Below are positions 25,401 through 36,543 of a DNA stretch of 64,000 bases, one piece after another; positions within the stretch are counted from its first letter, which is position 1; every line of letters starts with the position of its first letter. The notes under the pieces are model-generated. The model searched no databases and was not told the origin of the DNA. It saw nothing but the letters and a program-made list of their open reading frames with translations. The stretch comes from Xiphophorus maculatus. Taxonomy: Eukaryota; Chordata; Actinopteri; Cyprinodontiformes; Poeciliidae. The stretch is from the NCBI RefSeq assembly GCF_002775205.1, contig NC_036462.1:27469084-27533083 (forward strand). The letters run 5' to 3'. The translations under genes and the position numbers were made by a program.

Positions 25401-27071
25401 CAAATATTAAACACAGATCCCAACCACCATCTTCATCTCAACTGAAGCCTTGTTTGGCAAAGTAGAGTGAAATGGAAAGTATTCTTATATATATATATAT
25501 ATGTATATAAGATACTTTCACTGATATTGCCGAGAATTGCGCAAGCCAATTCAGGTTCTGTCATCCTCATTAGCATCACCATGTCTGTTGGCCAAACTGG
25601 TCGGAAATGTATTAATCCTTAGAGTATATTTTAATGTATTCATTCTGTAGCTTTTCAGCACCGCCATCGTTACACCAATCCTTTTCCCCCCTCACAGCTG
25701 TTGAATCGCTCTGGCTTCGTCTCGTGATGCTCCTTTTCTGTGTGGCATGTCTGCATGGCAGTTGTCACAAGGAAGGGGACTGAATCAAACTTATGATTTC
25801 CACTGTTTCAATCATTCTTAGGTCAGACTGTGACGGTTAAATGGACTAGAATCAGGAGTAGCAGCTTATTGATCCGACTGTTTCACTAGCATGTTATGCT
25901 AGTGAAAGAACATCCTGGTAGCCTATGTAGGCGAGTAATTGATTTCTAGCAGCTAAAACGTCTCAGTAAAGATACATCTCAACGTTATTAAAAATGGTGG
26001 GGGTGGGGGAATACATTTTTCAACTTGTTCCCACACTAGGACACATGTTGTTTACCCTAGTTTTTACGGTGACTTTTTAAACAAACACTTTATTGCTTGT
26101 GGTTGTTTTTGTACTGCAGTATGATACAAAATTATCCCTAACTACAGCCTCGTCCGCTTAAGATTTAACATGTTTTGCATTTGAACGCCTAAATGAGCTC
26201 TACATAATTTACTTGCACAGACGTTTATCGCACTTGCTGCTCTTAAAAATGTTTAACAGCCCCCCACATTAAACCCTGACCTTAAACTTCGGCTTTAAGT
26301 CAAACGAAACCTGCCATTTGAAAGCCTTTTCAGAAATCAGAAAACACACCAAAGCGGAGCGAAATTCCTTTTAGAGCTCGCCAGACCCACATCCGTGATT
26401 TGATTCTATGTTTTTACCATTACCTCCATCGTTCTTAGACACACAAAGCCACACAGGTCAGACGTAAAAACACGGAAAGCTCATTTCCGTGTTTTCGGGC
26501 CGAGCCAAAAGCGGACTCTAAATCATTTCGAGCCAGCCCAAAAATGTGTCTGTCTGGTGATAAAAATAATGAGCAGCATGCTCACATGTTTTAAACAGGA
26601 ATAACCTGACCTTTCACAAACATGTAGATTTTTATTCGCACATGTGTGAGACAAAAGCAGAACATGCGAGATGTGAGAAGACAAAGTGGTATTTATTGTT
26701 TGGAGCATTTCCAAAAAAATAAGAAGAGAGACAGATGAAAGAAAAACACTCCTTAGATGCCTTAAAATAAATAATCTCACTCTGTGAACGATCTCATACT
26801 GCGTCACATTGCAACCACCAACCTAGATTGAATGTTACATGATTGGCCAACACTGAGGAAAGCTTAGCTGAGAATTGGAAAAGTGAAGGATTTGTGCTTT
26901 TCAGCAGTTTTTTTTAGTGGGAGTAGGACCTTTTTGAGTAGCCGATGCAGATGGGCACGCTTTTTTTTTTTTTGTTTAGTTTTGTTTTTTTAGGGACAAA
27001 TTTAAATGTTTTTGAACTGTGAAATGTCAGGGGCACCACAAAGCATTTGCCCATACCAGCGTTTAATTTAA

Positions 27072-27419
27072 CCCTCTATGGCATGGCGTTGCCCTCAGGC
27101 AACAAACCACATAGCTGTACCTCACATTGCTCCTTTATTTTATTTTTTGGGGGGCATGATTTTTGACATATTTTTGTCCAAAAAATAGTTCTTTTATGAA
27201 TATAGTTTTTGTTTGATTTGTATTTCATTTCTCATAATCAGTGTAGACAATCTTGGTGTTCTAGACCAATGTTACCCTGAGGCAACAAACCCAAATCTGG
27301 TTCCAGGAGGTGTCAGAGTCCGATTTTATGATTGACATGTAATTAGGGACCACCAAGCTCCCAAAGAATGCAGGAAAATATTTCTTCCCCACAAAAATAA
27401 AAAGTCATGCCATAGAGGG
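27072..27419. mobile_element. piggyBac-type MITE (348 bp) with TTAA target-site duplications
   Basis: Perfect 14-bp terminal inverted repeats CCCTCTATGGCATG ... CATGCCATAGAGGG are flanked on both sides by TTAA (27068-27071 and 27420-27423), the piggyBac target site. The interior has no transposase. Two subterminal palindromic motifs, GTTGCCCTCAGGCAAC and GTTACCCTGAGGCAAC, lie near the left end and mid-element. Confidence 0.85.
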
Positions 27420-29036
27420 TTAATAGTAGATGACCCCAAAAATATTCAGTGATTCTGTTTTTTCAAAAGCACATCAGGGCTCAGCCATTGAGGAAACTTG
27501 AAAAGAACAAGTTATCTGTATTCTGCTTTTGTCAGAATTTTCTAGGGAAATTAAAAAAAAAAAAAAAAAGAAACAATTAACCAGACAATTTCAGGGAATG
27601 GTTTGTTTTTCTTTGAACTGGCCAAACGTCTGGGGTAATAACTATGTTTCGCATCTTTATTGACGTTCAACTGTAATGCCACAAAACAATACGAGGACGC
27701 TTAAAGCCACAGCATTAATGTTTTGCTTCTTTTTTTCTTCTTTTAGAAAAGTTTGGGTGGCCAATATGTATTTTTGACTTAATGATGTCTAGACTCATTA
27801 AATTTGTAACAAAGCTCATCCATGTGTTGGAATGGATAAGCCTGACTAAGATGGAGTTGTTTTCATGAGTGGGCAAAATATTTAGCTCCAAAAAACATGC
27901 AGCAGCATTTGTAGCAAAATGTGTAGAAAGCACCAACTCGATATTTGTCAAATATTTTAAAAACCACAAATCATTTTCCTATGGAAAGGGATTAGGGCCG
28001 CTAAAAAAAAAGGAATTCTGACTTAAAAGTCAAAATGCCACTAAACTGACAGCTTCTTCTTAAACATTGTATTTTAAATTCATTAAGTCAGAATTATTTT
28101 TGATTTTCTTCAGTGGCTCTTTCCTCTTCCACATTTTCCTTCTACTTTCCAATTGTAACTTTTTTTTTTTTGGTCTACTACAAAATTTAAATGAATACAT
28201 TCATGTTTATGGTTGTATAGTAAAGTGAATAAAATATATATTAGAAGCATCAACACTTTTTCAAGGGAGTGATGCTGTTTACAAGAAGAAAGTCAACTCA
28301 AGTAGAAAAAAACTTTGATTGATGGCAAAAAGCCAATCAATCAGCTTCTTCTAAAACATTGGATCGATAAGAACAAACCAATTGTCCTCATTTGTTCTGT
28401 CAGCCTTTAGTAATTTTTTTTAATTCTTTTTTTTTCAGGAGACAGGCAGATGGTCAGGTCGGAAAGCAATTTGTATGTCTCTGAGAATGTTTATCAAAAA
28501 ACCATCCCTATTCCACGTGTCCGTTCCAATTTTCTGAGCTCCTTTCTCTCCCAGTTTAAACCATGAATCTGATCTGACAGAGTTCTTCCAGCTCGGTCTG
28601 TGTGAGAGAAAGATAGAAACATCAAACTAGACAAAGGACTATATGTTTCCTGCGGCTGAAATTAATTAGCAAAGAAGGACTGTCAAGACTTTGTGATGTG
28701 ACTTTTTGAAGACTGTTTATGACCCATTGTTACAATAAGGAACAACAAAGAGAGGAGCATATGGGGGGGTGAAAAGAAAAATCCCTTTCTTGTCTGGCTC
28801 ATTTGCATGAAACAGAAAGCTGCCAGATTCCTCTGGTGCCGCAACGCAACAAATCAAGCTACTTGTGACGAACAATTATTTTGTTATTATTATTACTGCT
28901 CAGGTTTCTCTGTGCTCAGCTTCAAAGAAGCTTTCAACTTGGAATTACTGCAGCTGAAAAACAAGTGGGAAGAAGACGATAAACACATTTCGAAGCCTCA
29001 TTATGAGGCCCCGGGTACTGAAGTGACCGCGTTTGG

Positions 29037-29141
29037 ATGGCATGCGCTGTGATGCTGGTCATATTTGCGGTATGGGTGAACCAATGTCAGTCGCGAGTCT
29101 GTCCCCCGCTGTGCTGCGAACCTCTGGAGGAATCTTGTCCT
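29037..29141 (+). other. Orphan first-exon-like ORF: signal peptide plus cysteine-rich segment
   Basis: The 35-residue frame begins MACAVMLVIFAVWVNQCQS, which looks like a cleavable signal peptide, followed by RVCPPLCCEPLEESCP with four cysteines, and stops at a consensus donor (CCT|GTATGT at 29142). A second exon was not found before the netrin gene. It could be a small secreted-protein first exon or chance. Confidence 0.3.
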
Positions 29142-29179
29142 GTATGTATGACAAGGAGAAAACAAGGAAGTTTTACTGT

Positions 29180-29470
29180 GGTCCAAAAAAAAGTGAGAAT
29201 ATATATTACATTTATATATGGAAACAATTGAGAGACCACTTCACTGAACCCCATTGAGAACTTCCTGGTTATTCCACCAAATATTGATTTCTGAACTCTT
29301 CCCGAGTTAAAAACATCAGTATTGTTGTTTCTAAATGAATATGAACTTGTTTTCTTTGCATTATTTGAGGTCTGAAAGCGCTGCATCTTTTTCATTATTT
29401 TGACCATTTCTCATTTTCTGCAAATAAATACTAAATTTTTCCTTGGAATTTTGGAGAAATGTCAGTAGTT
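29180..29470. mobile_element. DNA transposon remnant
   Basis: Positions about 29330-29470 match a common fish element (ATGAACTTGTTTTCTTTGCA, TTATTTGAGGTCTGAAAGCG, TTGACCATTTCTCATTTTCT, TGCAAATAAATACTAAA). It is truncated and followed by AT-rich microsatellite. Confidence 0.55.
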
Positions 29471-29513
29471 CATAGAATAATAATAATAATTATACTGTAT
29501 ATATACAGTATAT

Positions 29514-29551
<38 letters not shown>

Positions 29552-30260
29552 AACTTTATCTCTTAGGGTTACATTTGTATTATTAATATTTAACACCTTG
29601 GATGGAGTAGCTTGTCAACTAATAAGCGATTTCACCTTGGCGATCAATAAAGCATATTCCCTTCTATTCTATAACAGAATGGTGATGGAGGGGGAGGAGG
29701 AGGCAGTCTGTTGGTGCATTTTCAGGGTCGGACCCCCATTTGGGGCGCCACTGGGCGTCATTCGCTCAAGGACTGCCACTGCCTATGTACTGTATAAATA
29801 GAGCGTAAGCTCCTCTGCTGAGCCAACACGCTGAGAGCGCACATTGACAGGACGATTAATATTTTAGGCTTGCTACTAAATGAATAATAGAAGCGTTTGC
29901 ATGTTTTTTCATGTATATATTTTCTACGACAGAACGAGGTTAGTTTCTCTATGAGCAAAATGAAAGACCAGTAAAATAAAAGAAAACAGAGTTGGAGCGT
30001 TCCCTTTCCTTCCATCTTCTCGACCTCCCCCGCGATGAACCATCCAGCTCTGCCCAGGATCCCTTGATGGTGCGTTAACTTTGACCTTTACTTCCACCGG
30101 GCGGTGGAAGCAGAACGCCGGCTAAATTCTCCCGGATTTGCCTGGACCTGGACGCGCGTTGCGTAACCCGCGGAGAAATGTTCTTTAACTGGGGTAGACG
30201 CGATGCAGTGACCCGTTTTTGCGGGATTGCATGTACGTTGTAACCTCAGAAGGAACAAGG

Positions 30261-33200
30261 ATGACGGTGGTTTACGTGCTGGGCAGAGGAGGGCAGAGCA
30301 TGCTGGTGGCGCTCGGATGGCTTCTCTTAATCGGGACGCGCAGCGGAGCAGGTGAGGAGCGCCCGTGTGTTTGTTGCGCCGATGCTGTTCATCAGTTCCT
30401 TCTTTCCCAGGAGAGAAACTAAAAGCCATCACGCTGCAGTCATACAGCTTGCTGATAAATCGGACCTCTTTCCATTCAATGGAACCTGAGAAACCCTTGA
30501 TGCTGTCACTGAGTGAGCAGCAGCAGTGATGTCATGGTCATTCAGATTAATAATTCATGGAGAACACGAAGAGGTTGACTTTGGGTTTTTTGTCCATGAT
30601 GTCAGCAGAGAAAAGCACCTAATTTCACTGAGGGAATGTTAGTCTACTGACACGCTAAGCATTTTGTGTGAATTCTATCAGCACCTTCTTCCACATGTAC
30701 GCTGTGTTGACAGCGAGTAAGAGGTCAATATGACTTACCTTCAGCAATGGCTGTCATCTTGTACCTCTTTACTTTTTTTTTTCTTCAGTTGCGCTGGGTT
30801 CTATTTACAGGGATTAGTGTAAAGGGGGCAGAAAACAAATGTTCAAAACACATAGATACTTTTTGCAAAAGCATGTGGACAGTCGTGCATCACTTTCTTC
30901 CAGTTTATGTGGTTTCTGTCGTTTTCCCGTTGCTTTTTGTTGGTCTGCCACATAAAATCCCTATTAAGTACTCTGAGGTTTGTGGTTATAACATGACGCA
31001 AGTGGAAAACCACAACTGGTTCAAATACTTTTGCAAGGCATTGTATTGCCCAGTTTGTCTTTTCACCAACTCGTTCACACTCTGTTTGTTGCAGCTTCTA
31101 GATGTGTAAACCAAGCCTGCAGTCCACCCATCGGGAATCTGGCTAGCGGCCGGGGACTTCTAACCCGGACAAACTGCTGTGCCAACCATTTCCAAAGTTT
31201 GTGCCCCCATCCTCCAGAGAACCCCCGCTCATGCCAAGAAGACACTCATCCTCCTTCTCTGATGACCGACGACCCGTTTTTGCATCCGGACACCTGGTGG
31301 GCATCGAGAGGAGGCGACATGGAGCAGGACGAGATCCGGTTGGATCTGGAGACAAAGTTCTGTCTGTCTCATGTAGTTTTGGTCTTCAGATCTCCCAGAC
31401 CTGCTGCCATGGTCATTGAGCGCTCCGCTGATTTTGGAAAGACCTGGGAGGCTCTCAGGGTGTTTTCTCACAACTGCAGGGTGGAATTTAACTTGGACGA
31501 TGACCTCAGAGGGCCGGGCTCGCTGTGCACGTCCCGGTATTCTAGTCCTCTCCCTTGTAGCGGTGGGGAGGTAAAGAAGTTTGCACAAAGATGTAAAGCA
31601 TTTTCATAACACCCAACCAGTGTTATTTACCTCTCTCCTTCCCTCTCTACTAGGTAATCGTACGTACTCTGGATCCAAGAAGTGGAAAAACCTTTGACCC
31701 CTACAGTCCAGAGGCCCTTGTCCGCCTTACCATCACAAATCTCCGCATCAGACTACTGAAAGCTCAGACTTGTCCTGCATCTGTGAACTCCTCTGCAACA
31801 TGGACAAACCCCACAGCCACTTCAGAAAGCCCACCCTCAGCACCATTTGCCATTTCCACATTGCTGGCCAGAGGGACATGCCTGTGCCATGGGCATGCCG
31901 AATATTGCTTACCACATAAAATCAGTGAAGACAAAAGACAAGATAGTGACATGGTAAGTGGTGAGTCTTGCATTTGTGTCAGACGAGAAGCTAAAACATA
32001 AAAAAGTGTCTGATGGTTGTTGTAATGTCTGTTCCTTTTGATGGATGTTAAATCTAACAGGAAAAGGTGATTCTTATGAATTAACTGACTTATGAAGATA
32101 AACTCATATATGGCTTTCTTATATGGCATGTTCTCTTTCTTCCTCATTTTAAAGAGTGGGCCTTTGTTACATTTAAACTCATGGGAGACAGTAAAAATAA
32201 TTTTTAAAAAAGATTTTCAAGTTTAGTCAATGTGAAGAATAGCTTCTGCAATAACGGTACATTTACCTTTAAGGCTTTTCACAAAATTACCAGAGGAGCT
32301 GATAAATGCAAAGACAGATTATTTTTGATATTTTGTGCATTTTTGTTCTTTTTCTTGTGCTTGCTTTGTAGTGTACAGTTGGGTGTTTCCAAAAGTACCT
32401 GTTGATAAATGGCTCATCATTAACACTTTCAACTCTTGAACCTTAAACGTTTTTAAGATCAAGTGTGTGTAACAATTAACTGATGTTGGATAAAGAGACT
32501 GAGCAGCATCTCATCTAGGTATTTGGAAAGTGTCTCTGCGTCCATCACACTGATGGGGATCACTGTGAGAGGTGTGCCCCGCTGTATAACAATCGGCCCT
32601 GGAGGCCCGCCAATGGCAGCAGTGGTGAGCCGAACCCATGTCAGAGTAAGTGATCAATAATGGACTGTGTTATCTGACCATTTTAGTCTCAGAGTCCTTT
32701 GTTTCTGTCACTTCTCCGAGTTTTTGTTTATGACCAGTCAATTTCCCTCCTTGCCTCTCTACCACCTATGATGACCTCCCCACCCCTCTGTTTTTGAAGA
32801 GTGTGAGTGCCATGGCCATGCAGAGAGCTGTCACTTCTCTCTCCGGGCGTGGATCTCCACGGATGGAGTCAGCGGAGGTGTCTGTAACGACTGTCAGCAT
32901 AACACTGAGGGCCGCAGGTGTCAGCGCTGCCGTCACGGTTACTATCGCCACCGGCCCATGCCCCTTAAGTCTCCCTACGCCTGCACACGTAAGAGTCTAT
33001 TGATCACGAGTTAATAAGAATTTAGGGTTATTACATTATGACCTTGTAATCATGGTTTTACTGATTTAATGACCGTCCCCTCATTCATGGATGGATGGAC
33101 GATTGGCTGGATAGATGGTTGGTTTGTTGGATCGACAGATTAATTTACAGATGGATGATTTGTTGGATGGATCCATCTGCCTCCGTCATTGTGTCCTTGG

Positions 33201-35354
33201 CTAAGACACTTCACCCGCCTTGCCTGCCGGTGGGGCTGAGAGGGCCTGGTGGCGCCGGTGCATGGCAGCTTCACTTCTGTCAGTCTGCCCCAGGGCAGCT
33301 GTGACTACTATCCAGTAGCTTGCCACCATCACAGTGTGAGTGTGTGTATGAATGACTGACTGTAGTGTGAAGTGCTTTGGGATCCTTTGGACTCGATAAA
33401 GCGCTGTACAAGTACAAACCATTTACCATTTTATCATGGATGGTTTGTTGGATGAGTAGATGGCTGAATGGATGGATGTATTTAGAGATGGATATATTGC
33501 TTGTTAGATTCACAGTTGGATGGATGGCTGGTTGGTTGGATGGATGAGTAATTGGATGAATGGTTAGTTGGATGTAAGGTTTGCTGGATGAGTGTATACA
33601 GTTGAATGGATAGATGGATGGTTTGGATGACTAGTTGGATGAATACGTGGCTTGTTAGTGTCACAGCTGGATGGATTGCTGATGCTCTCAATCTTAAATT
33701 AAAGTCAATCACAGCTTCATGATCACTCTGTTTCTGTTGGCAATGGGTCAAAATGAATGTGTATGAGATTGAAAGATTCTCCCTGCTAACTTATTGAAAA
33801 TCAATCAATTGAACTAGTATAAAACAGTAAGTAGTAAGTGTGCTAATCCTTTCTGTCTCTGTCCATGTTCTAGGCTGCTGGTGTGATCCCCGGGGTTCCT
33901 TGCCTACCCCACCTGGACAAGCGGCACCCTGGTGCGACCCTAGGAATGGCCAGTGCCGGTGTAAGCCTGGCGTAGGGGGCATGAGCTGCAGCCACTGCCG
34001 GCCCGGCTACTGGGGCTTCGGAGAGGATGGCTGCACGCCCTGTGTCTGTCCAAACAGCTGTGATCCAACTACAGGACTCTGTTTGAACAGGTAGACTTCT
34101 AAAGTCATTTTAAAAAATTAAATTGCAATTTGAAAGAAATCTGACTGTAGATTGATCCAACAATGAATAAAAACATAAATACTGTCACATACATTTGCTG
34201 TCAGCACTTTGACTTGACACTTAGTAGAACCACCTTTTCCTGTGTCTATGTCTGCAAGTCTTAAAGGGTAAATCTCGACCAACGTTTGAATAGAACGCAT
34301 CAGTAAAAAGAAACAAAGCAAATCTTGGGAGAAATTCTCAATTGGATTAAAGTCTGGGCTTTGACTGGGACTTTAAAACATGGGCAGTGCTTGTGGTTCA
34401 AAGTTTAAACCATTCGACTGTAACTGGCTGTCCTGCTAAAAGTTTACCCTTCCCTCTAAAATTTTTCAAGTTCCCCTCTCAATAAGTCTTTTGAGGGCAG
34501 GTTTTTATGCTGATTGGTTCAGTGGGCAAAACATGTATTTCCACTTTTACAGCTACCCAAATAATCACATACTAAACGTGCCTATTGGTGGAAAAATCCC
34601 AGATGTGGACGACATGTTCATAGCTGAGGAAGAATGGTCGAAGGAGCTTGCAGTGTCTGCTCTACACCATACAGGTGATGTTTGTTTGCACTGTCGAGAA
34701 TAGTTTTGAAACAATAAAAGCAGAGCATAAGGTACTGTCCTTACACAGGGAAATGCAGGTGTAAGGAGAAAAGTCTGAGAAGCGTCTCTGACCTCTGCAA
34801 GACCAAACATGACTACGGTGAGAAAAGAACTGCTTATGATTGAAATGGCTTCAAAGAACCCTTTTGACCTTCTTCCTTCGCCGTTCATGACAGTGATGAA
34901 GGCGAGCGTGCTGTCGGCGCACGACAAGGGCAGCCACGCAGAGGTACGGGTCAAAGTCCGTAAGGTGATTCGATCGGGTCGGGTGGCGCTGCACTTGGGG
35001 ACCGCCAGCGTGTTCCCTCTGCCCTGGACCCATCGGGGCTGCACCTGCCCCGTCCTCAACCCAGGTAAGCACGTCGCAAAAACTGTGATGGATCAAGCTT
35101 CAGTAAAGTCAATAAGTAATCGTGTTTTTTAAAACGCAGCCCTAACAGATCTTACTTTTACACCGTTACCCCCTTTAGGTGTGAAATACTTGCTTGCTGG
35201 CCCAGAGGAGCCGGGAACGGGTCGTTTGTTGGTCACCATGCAGAGCGTAGCGGTTCCGTGGACGCCTCGACTAGCTTTGCTTTTATCAGAGGCGCTGAGG
35301 AACGGATGTCTACAATACAAACAGGCAGAGCAAAATTTAGAGGACATAACTTGA
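30261..35354 (+). CDS. ntn4: Netrin-4-like secreted laminin-related protein (10 exons, 645 aa)
   Basis: This is a basement-membrane netrin. Human netrin-4 (628 residues) binds laminin gamma chains and modulates guidance and angiogenesis. Exons: 30261-30351, 31095-31570, 31654-31953, 32519-32645, 32800-32988, 33874-34090, 34553-34674, 34749-34817, 34894-35064, 35179-35354 (TGA). Phases agree throughout. A signal peptide (core [11 protein letters not shown]) is followed by a laminin N-terminal domain ([37 protein letters not shown]), three laminin EGF modules ([32 protein letters not shown]) and an NTR module ([28 protein letters not shown]). In-frame ATGs also occur at 30231 and 30300; 30261 was chosen for its context and signal-peptide length. 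The laminin N-domain lacks a CxxC segment of human netrin-4. It could be a netrin-4 paralogue rather than the orthologue, so the symbol is tentative. Confidence 0.9.
30810..31055. mobile_element. Tc1/mariner-type MITE in netrin intron 1
   Basis: The right part reads TTGGTCTGCCACATAAAATC, GAGGTTTGTGGTTATAACAT and ATACTTTTGCAAGGCATTGT, the hallmark of a highly repeated fish nonautonomous element. It ends about 40 bp before exon 2. Confidence 0.6.
33085..33680. repeat. GGAT-type simple repeat tracts in netrin intron 5
   Basis: Irregular GGATGGAT/GTTGGATG tracts flank the LINE tail, making the intron the longest in the gene (32989-33873). Confidence 0.6.
33185..33430 (+). repeat. LINE (L2-clade-like) 3' end in netrin intron 5
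   Basis: The block carries typical teleost L2-like 3' UTR text: GTCCTTGGCTAAGACACTTC, GTGTGTATGAATGACTGACT, GTGAAGTGCTTTGGGATCC and AAAGCGCTGTACAAGTACAA. It is flanked by GGAT-rich simple repeats (about 33085-33175 and 33435-33680). Confidence 0.65.
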
Positions 35355-36543
35355 CGTGAAAGCGGACTACTCAGCAAAAGAAACTTTAAAAGTCTGGAAG
35401 TGACTGAAAAAAACCCCAAGGCTCAAACTCAAAGACGGATGAGTTCACAAATGAGTTTTCCTATGAATGATTCATATTGTGTCATGTTACAACCACAAAC
35501 CTTAATGGATTTTATTGGATGTGTATATATTTGACCAAACTAATGTATTATTGTTTAATTGAAGGAAAATGGTGTTCATCTTTCTTTCGCAGAACGTCAG
35601 AAGAGCATCATGCATTCAGCACCGCAGCCTCAACACTTTGCAGTCCTTCCTTACAGTTACTTTGCTTTTCAGCGTTTCTTTACCAGCTTCGCACATCTAG
35701 GTTGGAAAGGGAAAGAATCATCTAGACAGAATTGATGTAAACTTGAAAAGTTTATTTTTCTTTGTTTATGAATTTGTTTATGGGCTCCTGGCGCAAAAGT
35801 TAGGTCTTCAGATCTCATTCAATCCACACCTTTCATTTATTTGTCAGCTTTCTCTTGTCGGCCAATAAAAACATATTTATTCCATAAAACGTAAGGATAT
35901 TGTTCCTCGTCTTCAACAGAACAGCAGATCAGAGAAAAAAAGATAACTAGTTGACCAGTTTAAGACAGAATCTTTTTTGCTACAAACAGAGACACCCTGA
36001 AAACTTGATGGCGACTTCAACAACCACTTTACGACTTTTTTTTTGCTTGTTTTGACAGCAAGAACATCAATGACAACATTAATTTGTTGTGTGGAGATTT
36101 CTACTGGACAAAGAGCACAGTGACAAACAGAACACGTTTCTTTCATTTTTCCCTCTGTTTTGGTCTCAAGTGATAAAAAGGGAATTGATATTACACATCA
36201 ATAATATCTTGAGAAAAAAAATCAAGCTATTATAGCTTAAACTAATGTCAGTTTGGATTTTAACTAATTTTCTTTAGCTTACATTAACAGACTGACACTG
36301 AAAAAGGCTCTTCTGTCATTCACAAGAAGCAGCGATATAAACTGCTGTTGCATATCATGTAATACAAGTCCAACAGCTCAAGTCCCTGCTAACAACATGA
36401 GGGTAACCTTTCATCATTTAGAGGTTAGAAGACAAATCACTTTTATAGAAAACATATACAGTCCTCTGCTGTTGTTCCACGAAAAACCTTTAAAGACATT
36501 TTGCTCAAGAAGAGTCACTCTGTGATGGTCTGACTGGCTCTAG
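35355..36543. other. Convergent 3' UTR region
   Basis: This stretch holds the presumed 3' UTRs of the netrin gene (left) and chchd4 (right) on either side of the facing poly(A) signals. At about 35465-35530 there is a decayed copy of a dispersed Tc1-type element. No further ORF is supported. Confidence 0.5.
35864..35881. terminator. Facing poly(A) signals of the convergent netrin and chchd4 genes
   Basis: A plus-strand AATAAA lies at 35864-35869, 510 bp after the netrin stop. A minus-strand AATAAA lies at 35881-35876, about 660 bp after the chchd4 stop. Only six bases separate the hexamers, so if both are used the two 3' ends overlap. Confidence 0.5.

Larger units (their letters stand above)
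22451..30260. other. Intergenic region between dnah1 and the netrin gene
   Basis: This 7.8-kb stretch contains no gene I can name. It holds a LINE-type 3' tail fragment (about 22935-22990), poly(A/T) runs, a piggyBac MITE (27072-27419), a hairpin at 25881-25907 and another at 26467-26495, (TA)n at about 25486-25508, a DNA transposon remnant (about 29180-29470), and a LINE-like 3' end (29596-29660). A possible orphan exon lies at 29037-29141. Long stretches such as 24540-25480 and 28440-28800 show nothing recognisable. Confidence 0.5.

Noticed and set aside
31201-31609. Alternative-frame ORFs over netrin exon 2
   Set aside because: Only the frame joining GEV to VIVRTL gives a laminin N-domain; the others are shadows.
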